DNA of 64,000 nt from a bacterium (GTDB lineage Bacteria > Patescibacteriota > Saccharimonadia > Saccharimonadales > UBA4665), in contig JAJZJS010000002.1 in NCBI GenBank assembly GCA_021810025.1, forward strand, positions 1 to 64,000, read 5' to 3'. The notes beneath the pieces are model-generated. The model did not search any database and was not told the DNA's origin. It saw nothing but the letters and a program-made list of their open reading frames with translations. A program made the translations under genes and the position numbers. How positions within the stretch are numbered: the stretch's first letter is position 1; each line of letters begins with the position of its first letter. Positions 44,480 through 53,411 of this stretch are shown here, piece by piece.

Positions 44480-47400
44480 CTATTTACGTTTTGGAGAAGT
44501 TACGGTATTAGAAGTATTACTTACTGAATCTTCCACTATAATTGGTATTCCGGATGGAAGGGCTGTTGAAGCAACTGTACAGGAATGAGTTGAAACGTTA
44601 TTGCAATAAATTGTTCCGCCTTGTTGCATAACATTAAAATTAGGAATACCACCACTCCAAGTAAACGTATCAGTTCCGTTCGATTGACTTACGGTTAAGT
44701 TACCGAGGCTAGCAGCATAATTAACATTAGTGCTACCGGTAGCAGAATATAGGACACTGTCTACAACGGTTGCCGTAATAGTTCCGCTCCCAGACGACGT
44801 TGGGTTATAGGTAAACGGATAATTAAAGTTCTGTGACGAACTAGTTGGTATTTGAATGGTTCGTATTAAATTACCGTTTAAATCAACATTAATAGTTCCG
44901 GCAGGGGCTGTAGTGTAGCTTCCTCCTGACAAAGGATGAGTCCCAGCAGTTGCTGTTAAATTAATAGTACAACTTCCATCGCAGACATTATTGGCTTGAT
45001 TTGAACCATTATTAGAAACTGTCACCGAGACTGATGGAGGAGTATCGTTACAATTATGAATATTATCGTTTTGAGAAGTGCTTATTACTTTTCCACTTGA
45101 GGCTTTGCCTTCTAGATTTTGTTCATTGCCAACAAATGTTGGATAAAAAATATCAATACTAAAACTACTGTCATTTGCCCCACCCACAGTTTCTCGTGCT
45201 AAAGGAGGAGTACAACTGGTAGCTAAGTATCCAGAAACTTTGTCTATTGTTTCGCTAGTAGCGCCGCTATTTTTGCCAGTATACCATGAAGGGAACAACT
45301 CATCGGTTGGCCCAGGTTCTTCATCTCCAAAATCAATATGAGTTCTTTGTACATAGGCTGGAATAACTTTAATATCCTTAGGCTGCACCCAGTTGACTGG
45401 CTTGGTATTAAGTGAATTTAACGCTTGTTCCATCCAAGTTCGGGTTAACGGTTCCGTTAAATATTCCATTTGACCGGCTGTTAAAGCCTGATTGCGCGTA
45501 TGATATCCTACCCAACTAACAACAGCAAATTGAGTTGTCCATGCAGTCATTAAACCATCGAAGTTATAATTTGTTGTTCCGGTCTTAATCGCAATATCCC
45601 AACCATTGTAGCGCTGAAACTTATATCCATCGCTGGACAAAGGCGTACAGTTGGTGGCGGTACAATATCCAGGTAAATACGAAGCCCTGGGATCACTCAG
45701 GATATTATCAATAATGTAAGCTGTATCGGGTCGAACTGCTGTATATGGTTTAGGCTGTGTCCACTTATAAAGCGTTTTACCACTGGCGTCCGTTACAGAT
45801 AAAATATAGGTTTCAGGAATTGCCTGCCCTAATCGAGCTAATGTTGCGTCTCCGTTAACCTGTTGGTCAATATGAATATATCCTCCATCACCAATACCTG
45901 CTGAAGCATAACACTGAGTTTGTTCACTAGGACCGGCTGTCTCTACATTAACTCCGGGAATATAGCATTTATATGCATCTTTCGCATCCATCATTGAATT
46001 AAACGTGCTAATAAACTTGTCGATCGAAGTAATATGCCCATTGCTAGTATCGTTTGGAACTTCTGATAATACCGCTTTAATAGCAGGAACATTACGAGAG
46101 CCAGCTAGCGCATAGCGTAAGGTCTCGGGTCCTGGATATTTAAAGTCGTAATCTTCTAGACAATTACCGCCGTTTAAGGGAAGAGCTTTATTTGTGCAAG
46201 GATAGTAGTTCATAATAGGTTGCTGAACATCATATAGAACAGATCCAGCTCCAACGTCTGTGTTATTTTCTATCAAAGTCGAATAGACAAATGGTTTAAC
46301 GCTTGATCCTGGAGAAACATTAATATTGGCATAATTAATTTGACCATATTGAGGGTTATTAAAATTAACTCCTCCTACCAAAGCAACGATTTGACCTGTT
46401 TTAACATCTTCGGCTGCCATTGCCTCCTCGTCCCCAAGATCATGAACAACATTTGGATAATTATTGGCTACGTCTTGATTTGCATAATTCTGAAGTTTTA
46501 GATTAAGGGTAGTAATAACTTTCAAGCCACCTCTACTAACAACTTGACTGCCGAGTTGATTCTCAAGTTGTTGTTTAGCAGTAAAGACAAAGTAGGGATC
46601 TTTAATATTAGAATACTTATTCAGCATTGGTTTAATCTCGCCTAGAACGTTTTCGGCTTTAGCGGCCTTTGCTTGAGCAGCAGTAATATAGTGTTGTTGA
46701 ACCATTAAATTTATAATGTAATGCTGACGTCCTAACAAGGCAGAAGCACTAAATGTATTGCCAGCAGCAGGGTTATATTTTGTTGATCCGTAAGGAGAGT
46801 AATAGCTTGGACTTTGCGGTATGGCGGCAAGTAGAGCTGATTGAGCTAAATCAAGCTGTGAAGCATTCTCTCGAAAATAGTCTTGAGAAGCGGCTTGAAC
46901 GCCATAATCAACACCTCCATACGGTGCTATATTTAAGTAACCAGTTAAAATTTGAGACTTGGAGTATTCACGAGCAACTTCAACCGCTAATATTAACTCT
47001 TTTATTTTACGAGTTATGGTACGATTATCGGTCCAGTTCTCATTAAGTTTTACGACCTGTTGAGTAATTGTTGATCCACCTTCGAGTACGCTCCCGCGAT
47101 TAAAAATATCGTGAAAAGCAGCACGAAGTATTCCTCTTATATCAAAAGCGCCTTCGGTATAAAAATTTTTATCTTCGATAGCAACGGTTGCCTCTTTCAT
47201 GTAATTTGATATCTGGTTACTTTGTACTGGAACTCTTTTTATTCCGTTATAATCTTGAAAGAGAAGTACTTTTCCGGTTCGATCATAATACGATACACTT
47301 CCCCCAAGATTGTCCCCGGAAATATCTTTAAGTTGAGGGAGATCTTTTCGATAATAAGCAAATAGTCCAATTGTTGAAACAAATCCTATTACTATTAGAA

Positions 47401-47671
47401 TTCCGACGATCTTTAACCCCATAATTAAGCCTTCACGGCTAAACCAATAGTGGTACAAATGGTCAGGTTTTAAACGATACAGAATTCTTTTAAAACGATT
47501 TTTAGGTAACGTGCTTAGATAAAGTGCTTTTTTGGCAATTAACTCAGCCCTTTTTGCTTTTTTACGGTCTGTAATAGACTGATTTAAACGCATATTAGGA
47601 TCACGTTTTCGTGATCTGCTAGGAGAATATGATCTACCTATTGGCTTTGGACGTATTTTGACCTTAACCAT
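44480..47671 (-). CDS. Class A penicillin-binding protein (PBP1a-type)
   Basis: This 1063-aa bifunctional enzyme polymerises glycan and cross-links peptides. It has a basic cytoplasmic tail, a membrane helix (about 84-106), a GT51 glycosyltransferase domain (VAIEDKNFYTEGAFD, STITQQVVKLNE) and a transpeptidase domain with SxxK in SPGSSVKPF (about 453) and KTGTTNYNFDG (about 698). A C-terminal extension of about 200 residues is Ser/Thr/Asn-rich and Ig-like. Length is at the long end. It converges on radA. Confidence 0.93.
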   Translation of the reverse strand: MVKVKIRPKPIGRSYSPSRSRKRDPNMRLNQSITDRKKAKRAELIAKKALYLSTLPKNRFKRILYRLKPDHLYHYWFSREGLIMGLKIVGILIVIGFVSTIGLFAYYRKDLPQLKDISGDNLGGSVSYYDRTGKVLLFQDYNGIKRVPVQSNQISNYMKEATVAIEDKNFYTEGAFDIRGILRAAFHDIFNRGSVLEGGSTITQQVVKLNENWTDNRTITRKIKELILAVEVAREYSKSQILTGYLNIAPYGGVDYGVQAASQDYFRENASQLDLAQSALLAAIPQSPSYYSPYGSTKYNPAAGNTFSASALLGRQHYIINLMVQQHYITAAQAKAAKAENVLGEIKPMLNKYSNIKDPYFVFTAKQQLENQLGSQVVSRGGLKVITTLNLKLQNYANQDVANNYPNVVHDLGDEEAMAAEDVKTGQIVALVGGVNFNNPQYGQINYANINVSPGSSVKPFVYSTLIENNTDVGAGSVLYDVQQPIMNYYPCTNKALPLNGGNCLEDYDFKYPGPETLRYALAGSRNVPAIKAVLSEVPNDTSNGHITSIDKFISTFNSMMDAKDAYKCYIPGVNVETAGPSEQTQCYASAGIGDGGYIHIDQQVNGDATLARLGQAIPETYILSVTDASGKTLYKWTQPKPYTAVRPDTAYIIDNILSDPRASYLPGYCTATNCTPLSSDGYKFQRYNGWDIAIKTGTTNYNFDGLMTAWTTQFAVVSWVGYHTRNQALTAGQMEYLTEPLTRTWMEQALNSLNTKPVNWVQPKDIKVIPAYVQRTHIDFGDEEPGPTDELFPSWYTGKNSGATSETIDKVSGYLATSCTPPLARETVGGANDSSFSIDIFYPTFVGNEQNLEGKASSGKVISTSQNDNIHNCNDTPPSVSVTVSNNGSNQANNVCDGSCTINLTATAGTHPLSGGSYTTAPAGTINVDLNGNLIRTIQIPTSSSQNFNYPFTYNPTSSGSGTITATVVDSVLYSATGSTNVNYAASLGNLTVSQSNGTDTFTWSGGIPNFNVMQQGGTIYCNNVSTHSCTVASTALPSGIPIIVEDSVSNTSNTVTSPKRK

Positions 47672-47717
47672 ATATCTTATATTCCCATCCTTATTTTCCT
47701 TCTCGAATTATTAATTT

Positions 47718-47746
47718 ATTATAACAAAGTATTTTTAAAATTTACA
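47718..47746 (-). promoter_or_regulatory. Promoter of the PBP gene
   Basis: On the minus strand TGTAAA (47741-47746) and a perfect TATAAT (47718-47723) are 17 nt apart. The leader of about 40 nt contains AAGGA and GGGA runs. Confidence 0.5.
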
Positions 47747-47760
47747 TTAAACTTATAATG

Positions 47761-47766
47761 TATAAT
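47761..47766 (+). promoter_or_regulatory. -10 of tyrS, leaderless type
   Basis: A perfect TATAAT ends 7 nt before ATG 47774, with no Shine-Dalgarno between. Confidence 0.6.
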
Positions 47767-47773
47767 AACAATT

Positions 47774-49018
47774 ATGAAATTATCGGAAGAACTGAAATAT
47801 CGGGGTTTGATTTACCAAACAACTTATAAGAATCTAGCCACTTTAGATAATAAGAATGTCACCTTTTATTTTGGCGTTGATCCGAGCAGTGATTCAATGA
47901 CCATTGGTAATTTGGCAGCTATAATGCTCGTTAAACTTTTTCTTAAACATGGACACAAAGGTGTTTTATTAGTCGGAGGAGCAACTGGAATGATAGGTGA
48001 CCCTGACGGAAAGAAGTCTGCTCGTCCTAAGATTAGCCCTAAGATTATTAAAAATTATAAGGAAGGCATTAAGGCAGAATACGAACGACTTCTAAAGGAT
48101 AAAGACTTTACTCTAGTCGATAATTATGATTGGTTTAAAAAAATTAAATATATTGATTTTTTGAATGAGATTGGTCGACACGTTCCTCTTCGAACAATGC
48201 TAAGTCGAGATTTTGTTCAATCTAGAATTAATACTGAGGATGAAGGTTTAAGTTATGCAGAATTTAGCTATAGTTTAATTCAAGCGTATGATTTTTATTT
48301 CTTAAACCAATATTTTGACGTAACTTTACAACTTTGTGGAGCCGATCAATGGGGCAATTCGATAGCCGGGGTCGATTTAATTCGTCGTAAATCGAGTCAT
48401 GAAGTTAATGTGTTATCTCTGCCCTTAATTGTCAATAAGTCAACGGGGATTAAATTTGGCAAAAGCGAAATTGGCGCAATATGGCTTAATGAAAACAAAA
48501 CAAGTGTCACAAAGTTTTATCAATTTTGGATTAATTTAGCGGATCAACATATTGAAGACTATCTTAAGATTTATACAACGCTACCTAAACGAGAGATAGA
48601 TCAAATTATGACTAACCATCAAGCCGAACCGTCACAACGAATTGCTCAGCATATTTTAGCCAAAGAAGTTACTACTTTGGTTCATGGCGAAGATAAAACC
48701 TTAGCGGCCATCAAAGTTAGTCAATTCTTAACTGGAGAGCGAAGTCTAAGCGAAATTAATAAAGATGATCTAGACTTAATAAGTCAAGAAATACCCGTTA
48801 TTAAATTAATGGAAAACTTATCAATTGCAAACATTCTTGTTGAAGCTGGCTTAGCATCTTCGTTAACAGAAGGGCGCCAATTACTTAAAGATCAAGCTAT
48901 TCGAATAAATAATAAGAAAGTTAATAAAAATAATTTTGAAAGCGGGGATTTTGAAGGTCAATACTTAATCTTAAGAAAGGGAAAAGCTTTTAAAGATTCA
49001 GCCTTAATTAAAATATAG
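47774..49018 (+). CDS. tyrS: Tyrosine-tRNA ligase
   Basis: This 414-aa class I synthetase charges tRNA-Tyr. The HIGH-like motif is in DPSSDSMTIGNLAAIMLVKL, QLCGADQWGNSIAG binds tyrosine and KFGKS (about 227-231) is the KMSKS equivalent. A C-terminal S4 RNA-binding domain (about 345-414) is present. It resembles the TyrZ-type of longer linker. recG follows 2 nt later, so they are co-transcribed. Confidence 0.96.
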   Translation: MKLSEELKYRGLIYQTTYKNLATLDNKNVTFYFGVDPSSDSMTIGNLAAIMLVKLFLKHGHKGVLLVGGATGMIGDPDGKKSARPKISPKIIKNYKEGIKAEYERLLKDKDFTLVDNYDWFKKIKYIDFLNEIGRHVPLRTMLSRDFVQSRINTEDEGLSYAEFSYSLIQAYDFYFLNQYFDVTLQLCGADQWGNSIAGVDLIRRKSSHEVNVLSLPLIVNKSTGIKFGKSEIGAIWLNENKTSVTKFYQFWINLADQHIEDYLKIYTTLPKREIDQIMTNHQAEPSQRIAQHILAKEVTTLVHGEDKTLAAIKVSQFLTGERSLSEINKDDLDLISQEIPVIKLMENLSIANILVEAGLASSLTEGRQLLKDQAIRINNKKVNKNNFESGDFEGQYLILRKGKAFKDSALIKI

Positions 49019-49020
49019 AT

Positions 49021-51045
49021 ATGGATCTTAAAATGCAGATCGAAGAAGTTAAGGGTGTTGGACCTAAACTTGGTCGTCTTTTTAATAAATTGGCTATATA
49101 TACGGTCTATGATCTAATCCAGTACTATCCTAAAAATTATTTAGATTATTCCAAAATTACTGATATTAAAAATATAAAGCCTGGACCGGTTAACTTACGA
49201 GTTCGTTTTAAATCCGTTAAACAATCCTATAGTTATAGAAAGACATCTATTACAAATGCTGTTGCCATCGACGATACTGGACTAGTAAAAATAACTTGGT
49301 TTAATCAGCCCTATCGGCAAAAAACAATCCAAACTGATGAATGGTATTTTTTAAGCGGTAAGTTTGAACTTAAGTACCGTCAATTTCAAATTATTAATCC
49401 AATTATTGAACAAGTTAGCTCAGATCCTCTTTCAACCGGAGGGATAGTCCCTATCTATGGATTAACTGAAGGGCTCAAAAGTTATAAGATTAGGCGTATC
49501 GTTAAGAGCGTCTTAGAAATAAGTCAATTTCCAGAAATACTTCCTAAATTAATTCTAGAGCAACAGCAATTAACTAGCCTTAAAAACGCTTATTATCAAA
49601 TTCACTTTCCCAGTAGTCAAAAGGCTCTAGATTTAGCCAGAGAAAGATTAGCTCACGACGAGTTATTAAAAGTAGTGTTAGCAAGTCAAATGAACAAAGC
49701 GGAATCAAGTAATTTAAAAAGCTATAATATTCAGTTTAGACTTGCGGACGTTCAACATTTTATTCAGAAATTACCATTTAAGCTTACAGACCAACAGCGG
49801 CTAGTAAGTTGGCAAATTATCCAGGATATTCAATCTAATAATCCGATGAATCGATTAATTGAAGGCGACGTAGGAACCGGTAAAACTGTAATTGCTGCTC
49901 TGGTAGCATTAATGGTAGTAAAGAATGACTACCAGGTGGCAGTGATGGCTCCGACGGAAATCCTAGCTCAACAGCACTATAAAACCTTACTTAATTTTTT
50001 TAAGGAAGTTGATCCTGGATTAAAAATAGATATCTTAACTGGAAGTACCCTAGCCAAGGATCGTCAGCGTATCTTAAATCAGCTCGCTAATAATAATTTG
50101 AAAATAGTTGTAGGTACTCATTCTTTAATAAGTCTCGAAGTTAAATTTAAAAAGTTAGCTTTAGTCGTGATCGACGAACAGCATCGATTTGGCGTAAAAC
50201 AACGTAATATTCTAAAAAAGACTAATCGTGCTATGCCCCATCTGCTTTCGCTTAGTGCAACGCCGATTCCAAGAACCCTAGCTTTAACATTCTTTGGAGA
50301 ATTAAGCATATCAAGACTTACTGAGAAACCTTTCAAGGAGACAATTATTAAAACAGAAATTTTAGCTAAAACTCAATATGAAAGAAGCAGAGAACCAATA
50401 ATTAAACGATTGCTAGAAGGACAACAACTATATGTTGTATGTCCAGCTATCAACGAAGACAGTAATCTAAACTCTGTAAAGTTAATACATCAACGGACCA
50501 AAGAATTATATCCAAATTTTAAAGTAGGCATGCTTCATGGAAAGATGAAGTCAAAAGACAAGGAGAAAGTGTTAGAGCTGTTTATTAATCATAAAATTAA
50601 TATTTTAGTATCGACGACCGTAATTGAGGTAGGAGTTGATATCGCCAACGCTACCATGATTATTATCTATGATGCTGAAAACTTTGGACTTGCTCAACTT
50701 TATCAATTAAGAGGAAGAGTTGGTAGGCATCAAAAAGATGGTCTATGCTATTTAATACATAATGACGACCAAATTGCATCAAATCGCTTAAAACAGTTTT
50801 TGAGTGCTAAGAATGGAATGGAACTGGCCGAACTAGACTTTAAGCTGAGAGGTCCAGGTACAATTTTAGGTTTAGCTCAACATGGGCGTAGTGACTTAAG
50901 GCTTGTAGATTTTAGTGATCGACATTTTATTAATATGGTTCGGGAAAGCTCTAATTTGTTTTTATCAAACCCCAAAAATATGTTACAATACAAACAGCTG
51001 TTACACGAAGTAAATCGATATCGACAAATTATCAAGCTAGATTAG
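49021..51045 (+). CDS. recG: ATP-dependent DNA helicase RecG
   Basis: This 674-aa helicase reverses stalled forks and processes Holliday junctions. It has the wedge OB domain (about 55-140), Walker A GDVGTGKT (about 283), DEQH box in VVIDEQHRFGVKQR, and the C-terminal motif region LYQLRGRVGRHQKDGLCYLI with the TRG-type segment LAELDFKLRGPGTILGLAQHG. Length is typical. Confidence 0.96.
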   Translation: MDLKMQIEEVKGVGPKLGRLFNKLAIYTVYDLIQYYPKNYLDYSKITDIKNIKPGPVNLRVRFKSVKQSYSYRKTSITNAVAIDDTGLVKITWFNQPYRQKTIQTDEWYFLSGKFELKYRQFQIINPIIEQVSSDPLSTGGIVPIYGLTEGLKSYKIRRIVKSVLEISQFPEILPKLILEQQQLTSLKNAYYQIHFPSSQKALDLARERLAHDELLKVVLASQMNKAESSNLKSYNIQFRLADVQHFIQKLPFKLTDQQRLVSWQIIQDIQSNNPMNRLIEGDVGTGKTVIAALVALMVVKNDYQVAVMAPTEILAQQHYKTLLNFFKEVDPGLKIDILTGSTLAKDRQRILNQLANNNLKIVVGTHSLISLEVKFKKLALVVIDEQHRFGVKQRNILKKTNRAMPHLLSLSATPIPRTLALTFFGELSISRLTEKPFKETIIKTEILAKTQYERSREPIIKRLLEGQQLYVVCPAINEDSNLNSVKLIHQRTKELYPNFKVGMLHGKMKSKDKEKVLELFINHKINILVSTTVIEVGVDIANATMIIIYDAENFGLAQLYQLRGRVGRHQKDGLCYLIHNDDQIASNRLKQFLSAKNGMELAELDFKLRGPGTILGLAQHGRSDLRLVDFSDRHFINMVRESSNLFLSNPKNMLQYKQLLHEVNRYRQIIKLD

Positions 51046-51067
51046 AGGATTTTAATTCTAAATTATC

Positions 51068-51877
51068 ATGTATGCTGGTTCAACCTTAACGAGAGCTTCT
51101 GGTTATATAATTGGAGCTCACCAAAAAATTGATCGAATTGCAAGACGTAATTTGGAATATATGATTCCAAATATTAGTTTCCCTTCCATTCGATATATTC
51201 TACATTTTGAAGGAAATAAGGGGCCAGATAGCATTAAGCGAAAAAGTCCTTCTAAAAACGAACCATGGCATTTTATCCGACCTTATGACGACAATGACAC
51301 TAATTTAATTTCTATAATCTCGAATCATTTTCAAGCCTTAGTAAGTGCTCTCAAGGAAAAAAATAACGAAAAGTCATCATTCGAAGCAGCCTGGTTGGCC
51401 CATGCTGTAGTCGACGGACTAACACCTGCCCACCAATACCCCTATACGGAAGAGCTCAGTGAGCTCAGAAATGGTGAAGATAATATGACACGTAATTCGA
51501 TTCGGAAAAAGCTTATAATGCCTGGCGGAACTGGTTCTGAAACACTTAAAAATAACTGGAAAATGTGGGGCCCAAAAGGACTATTCACAACTCATTTAGC
51601 ATTTGAATTTGGAATAGCTACTTTAATTGCTCCTTTATCATTCAGGTCACTTCTTCCTTCGAAAGAAGAATTGGGAATACTTGATATTGAAGAACTTAGT
51701 GAATGGTATCGTAAGGTTGCAAAACAAGTCGCTCGACTCAAATTGTATGAAGAGTTTTATGAAACAGGTTGGACGCTAAAACTAAGTAAAAAGATTACAA
51801 AAGATTTAACGCCAATTATAATTAACGCCGTTACAACAATTTGGTACCAAGCTTATCTAGAGTCTCGTCAAAAATAA
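51068..51877 (+). CDS. Zinc-dependent phospholipase C-like protein
   Basis: This 269-aa protein lacks a signal peptide. It contains GAHQKIDRIARRNLEYM near the start, ILHFEGNKGPDSI (similar to the GxxxPDi element) and AWLAHAVVDGLTPAHQYP, an exact H-x3-D-x3-P-x-H pattern seen in the zinc-dependent phospholipase C / S1-P1 nuclease-like families (Pfam PF00882 type). These suggest a multinuclear zinc site. Substrate may be phospholipid or another phosphodiester. It follows recG by 22 nt; no good Shine-Dalgarno is near the ATG. The call rests on motif spacing, not on overall similarity. Confidence 0.5.
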   Translation: MYAGSTLTRASGYIIGAHQKIDRIARRNLEYMIPNISFPSIRYILHFEGNKGPDSIKRKSPSKNEPWHFIRPYDDNDTNLISIISNHFQALVSALKEKNNEKSSFEAAWLAHAVVDGLTPAHQYPYTEELSELRNGEDNMTRNSIRKKLIMPGGTGSETLKNNWKMWGPKGLFTTHLAFEFGIATLIAPLSFRSLLPSKEELGILDIEELSEWYRKVAKQVARLKLYEEFYETGWTLKLSKKITKDLTPIIINAVTTIWYQAYLESRQK

Positions 51878-51931
51878 TTTTGGCTGATTGTTTAGTTTCG
51901 GTTTATTATATCTTTATACATTAAATATTTA

Positions 51932-52015
51932 GCGCGAGTGGTGGAATGGTAGACACGCATGCCTTAGGAGCATGTGCCTTACGGCATGGAGGTTCAAGTC
52001 CTCTCTCGCGCACCA
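51932..52015 (+). tRNA. tRNA-Leu (anticodon TAG)
   Basis: Acceptor arms GCGCGAG/CTCGCGC pair over 7 bp. The anticodon stem is CATGC/GCATG around loop CTTAGGA (anticodon TAG), with a class II variable arm TGCCTTACGGCA and T loop TTCAAGT. A and an encoded CCA complete the 84-nt gene. It reads CTA codons. hisS begins 8 nt later. Confidence 0.95.
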
Positions 52016-52023
52016 AGGATTTT

Positions 52024-53304
52024 ATGAAGCTTGATACAAAACCATACAAAGGAATGAGAGACTTTTATCCGCAAGATAAGGCTAGTCTTGACTATATATT
52101 TAACATCTGTCGGAAAGTTTTATATAAATATGGCTATCAAGAATATGACGCGCCTTTGATTGAACCGATTGAACTTTATTTATCTAAGACAAGCGATGAA
52201 ATAGTTAATGACCAAACTTACACTTTTACGGATCGAGGTGGAAGGAAAGTCGTAATTCGTCCTGAAATGACCCCTAGTGTAAATCGTATGGTTGCTGCCA
52301 GGCGACAAGAGTTAAGTTACCCCTTGAGATTATTTAGTGTTCCCAACTTACTCCGCTATGAACAACCTCAAAATGGACGATTTCGAGAACATTGGCAATT
52401 AAACGTTGATTTATTTGGAGTCCGAACGGTTGCAGCTGAAATCGAACTAATATTAATTATAGAAAATATATTTCAAGAATTCGGCGCAGACCAAAGTATG
52501 TTTCAAATTCATATAAATTCTCGTCAATTATTAGATGATGTTTTAATAAATAATTTTAAAATTAATCCAAATTATAAAGATGAGATAATCCATCTAATAG
52601 ATAGGTACCATAAATTATCTTTAGCAAAATTCTCAGAGAGCTTAGTGGCCATTGTTAAAGATGATAAGCTTTCAAAGCAAATAATAGATTTTCTAAATTG
52701 TAAAAGCTTAGCCGAACTTAAAATGTTTCAAACCACAGCTCTTAGTGGTCTCGAGCAAATTATGGGTGTTAGTTCTTTAAAAAACTTAGTTTTCGACCCA
52801 ACTATTGTTAGAGGATTTAATTATTACAGTGATATCGTCTTCGAAGTCTATGATGCCGACACTGTTAATTCAAGAGCAATGGCCGGAGGAGGTCGTTATA
52901 ATGATTTAATTAAAAATTTCGGCGTTGAATCTCTTCCGACGGTTGGATTTGGGCTTGGAGATGCTTCGCTCAGCAATTTCTTAAAGCTTCATAATTTACG
53001 ACAATCTATAAAAAACCAAGGGCAAATTGGCTTATTGATCATAGGAGACTATTATCAGCAGTTAATTGACATTATCGAGCAAATTCGATCGAAGGATTTA
53101 AGTATAGTTGTTAATTTCAGCAATCGTAAGATTAACGATCAACTTAAATGGGCTCTAAAAAATGATTTTGAATACGTCATAATTGTAGGCGAGCAAGAAA
53201 TTAATACTCAAAGTTTTACGATTAAAAATCTTGTCACAAAAATTCAACAAACCGTAAGTCTGGAAGAGCTTATTGCAATATTAAGCAACCAAATGAAGTC
53301 ATAG
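52024..53304 (+). CDS. hisS: Histidine-tRNA ligase
   Basis: ATG 52024 is chosen; an in-frame upstream start would run through the tRNA-Leu gene. AAGGA, whose first A is the tRNA's last A, lies 4-5 nt before it. The 426-aa class II synthetase has KGMRDFYPQD at the N-terminus, motif 2 in LLRYEQPQNGRFREHWQLNVD, the HisA motif VRGFNYYSDIVFEVYD and motif 3 GGGRYNDLIKNFG. A C-terminal anticodon-binding domain follows (about 330-426). Confidence 0.96.
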   Translation: MKLDTKPYKGMRDFYPQDKASLDYIFNICRKVLYKYGYQEYDAPLIEPIELYLSKTSDEIVNDQTYTFTDRGGRKVVIRPEMTPSVNRMVAARRQELSYPLRLFSVPNLLRYEQPQNGRFREHWQLNVDLFGVRTVAAEIELILIIENIFQEFGADQSMFQIHINSRQLLDDVLINNFKINPNYKDEIIHLIDRYHKLSLAKFSESLVAIVKDDKLSKQIIDFLNCKSLAELKMFQTTALSGLEQIMGVSSLKNLVFDPTIVRGFNYYSDIVFEVYDADTVNSRAMAGGGRYNDLIKNFGVESLPTVGFGLGDASLSNFLKLHNLRQSIKNQGQIGLLIIGDYYQQLIDIIEQIRSKDLSIVVNFSNRKINDQLKWALKNDFEYVIIVGEQEINTQSFTIKNLVTKIQQTVSLEELIAILSNQMKS

Positions 53305-53381
53305 TAGAAATTATCTAGATAATCGCAATCTTAGTTCTACTATGCTTCTAAACATTTAAAAGTTAGCTATTGAGTAGCTAA
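53300..53381 (+). repeat. Nested inverted repeats between hisS and tig
   Basis: CATAGTAGAA (53300-53309) pairs perfectly with TTCTACTATG (53335-53344). Between them lies a perfect 14-nt palindrome ATTATCTAGATAAT (53310-53323). A third inverted repeat TTAGCTA/TAGCTAA with loop TTGAG follows at 53363-53381. The first arm overlaps the hisS stop. There is no T-run after any stem, so these are not standard intrinsic terminators. Confidence 0.7.
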
Positions 53382-53394
53382 ACATGAATGATTA

Positions 53395-53403
53395 TGATAA
53401 AGT
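53395..53403 (+). promoter_or_regulatory. Extended -10 of tig, leaderless type
   Basis: TGATAAAGT reads as TGn plus TAAAGT; the hexamer ends 8 nt before ATG 53412. No Shine-Dalgarno is seen. TATGAT one step upstream (53393-53398) is an alternative giving a short leader. Confidence 0.4.
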
Positions 53404-53411
53404 ATTAACTT

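Noticed and set aside
46753..47046. 97-aa plus-strand frame inside the PBP gene
   Set aside because: Fully within a strongly supported coding sequence on the other strand, with no recognisable domain or ribosome site.
51946..52023. In-frame N-terminal extension of hisS through tRNA-Leu
   Set aside because: It translates the tRNA gene itself; the ATG at 52024 has AAGGA and begins the conserved HisRS N-terminus.
53363..53381. TTAGCTA-N5-TAGCTAA before tig as a third CIRCE element
   Set aside because: Outer bases resemble CIRCE but the arms are 7 nt and the spacer 5 nt instead of 9 and 9, so HrcA would not be expected to bind.
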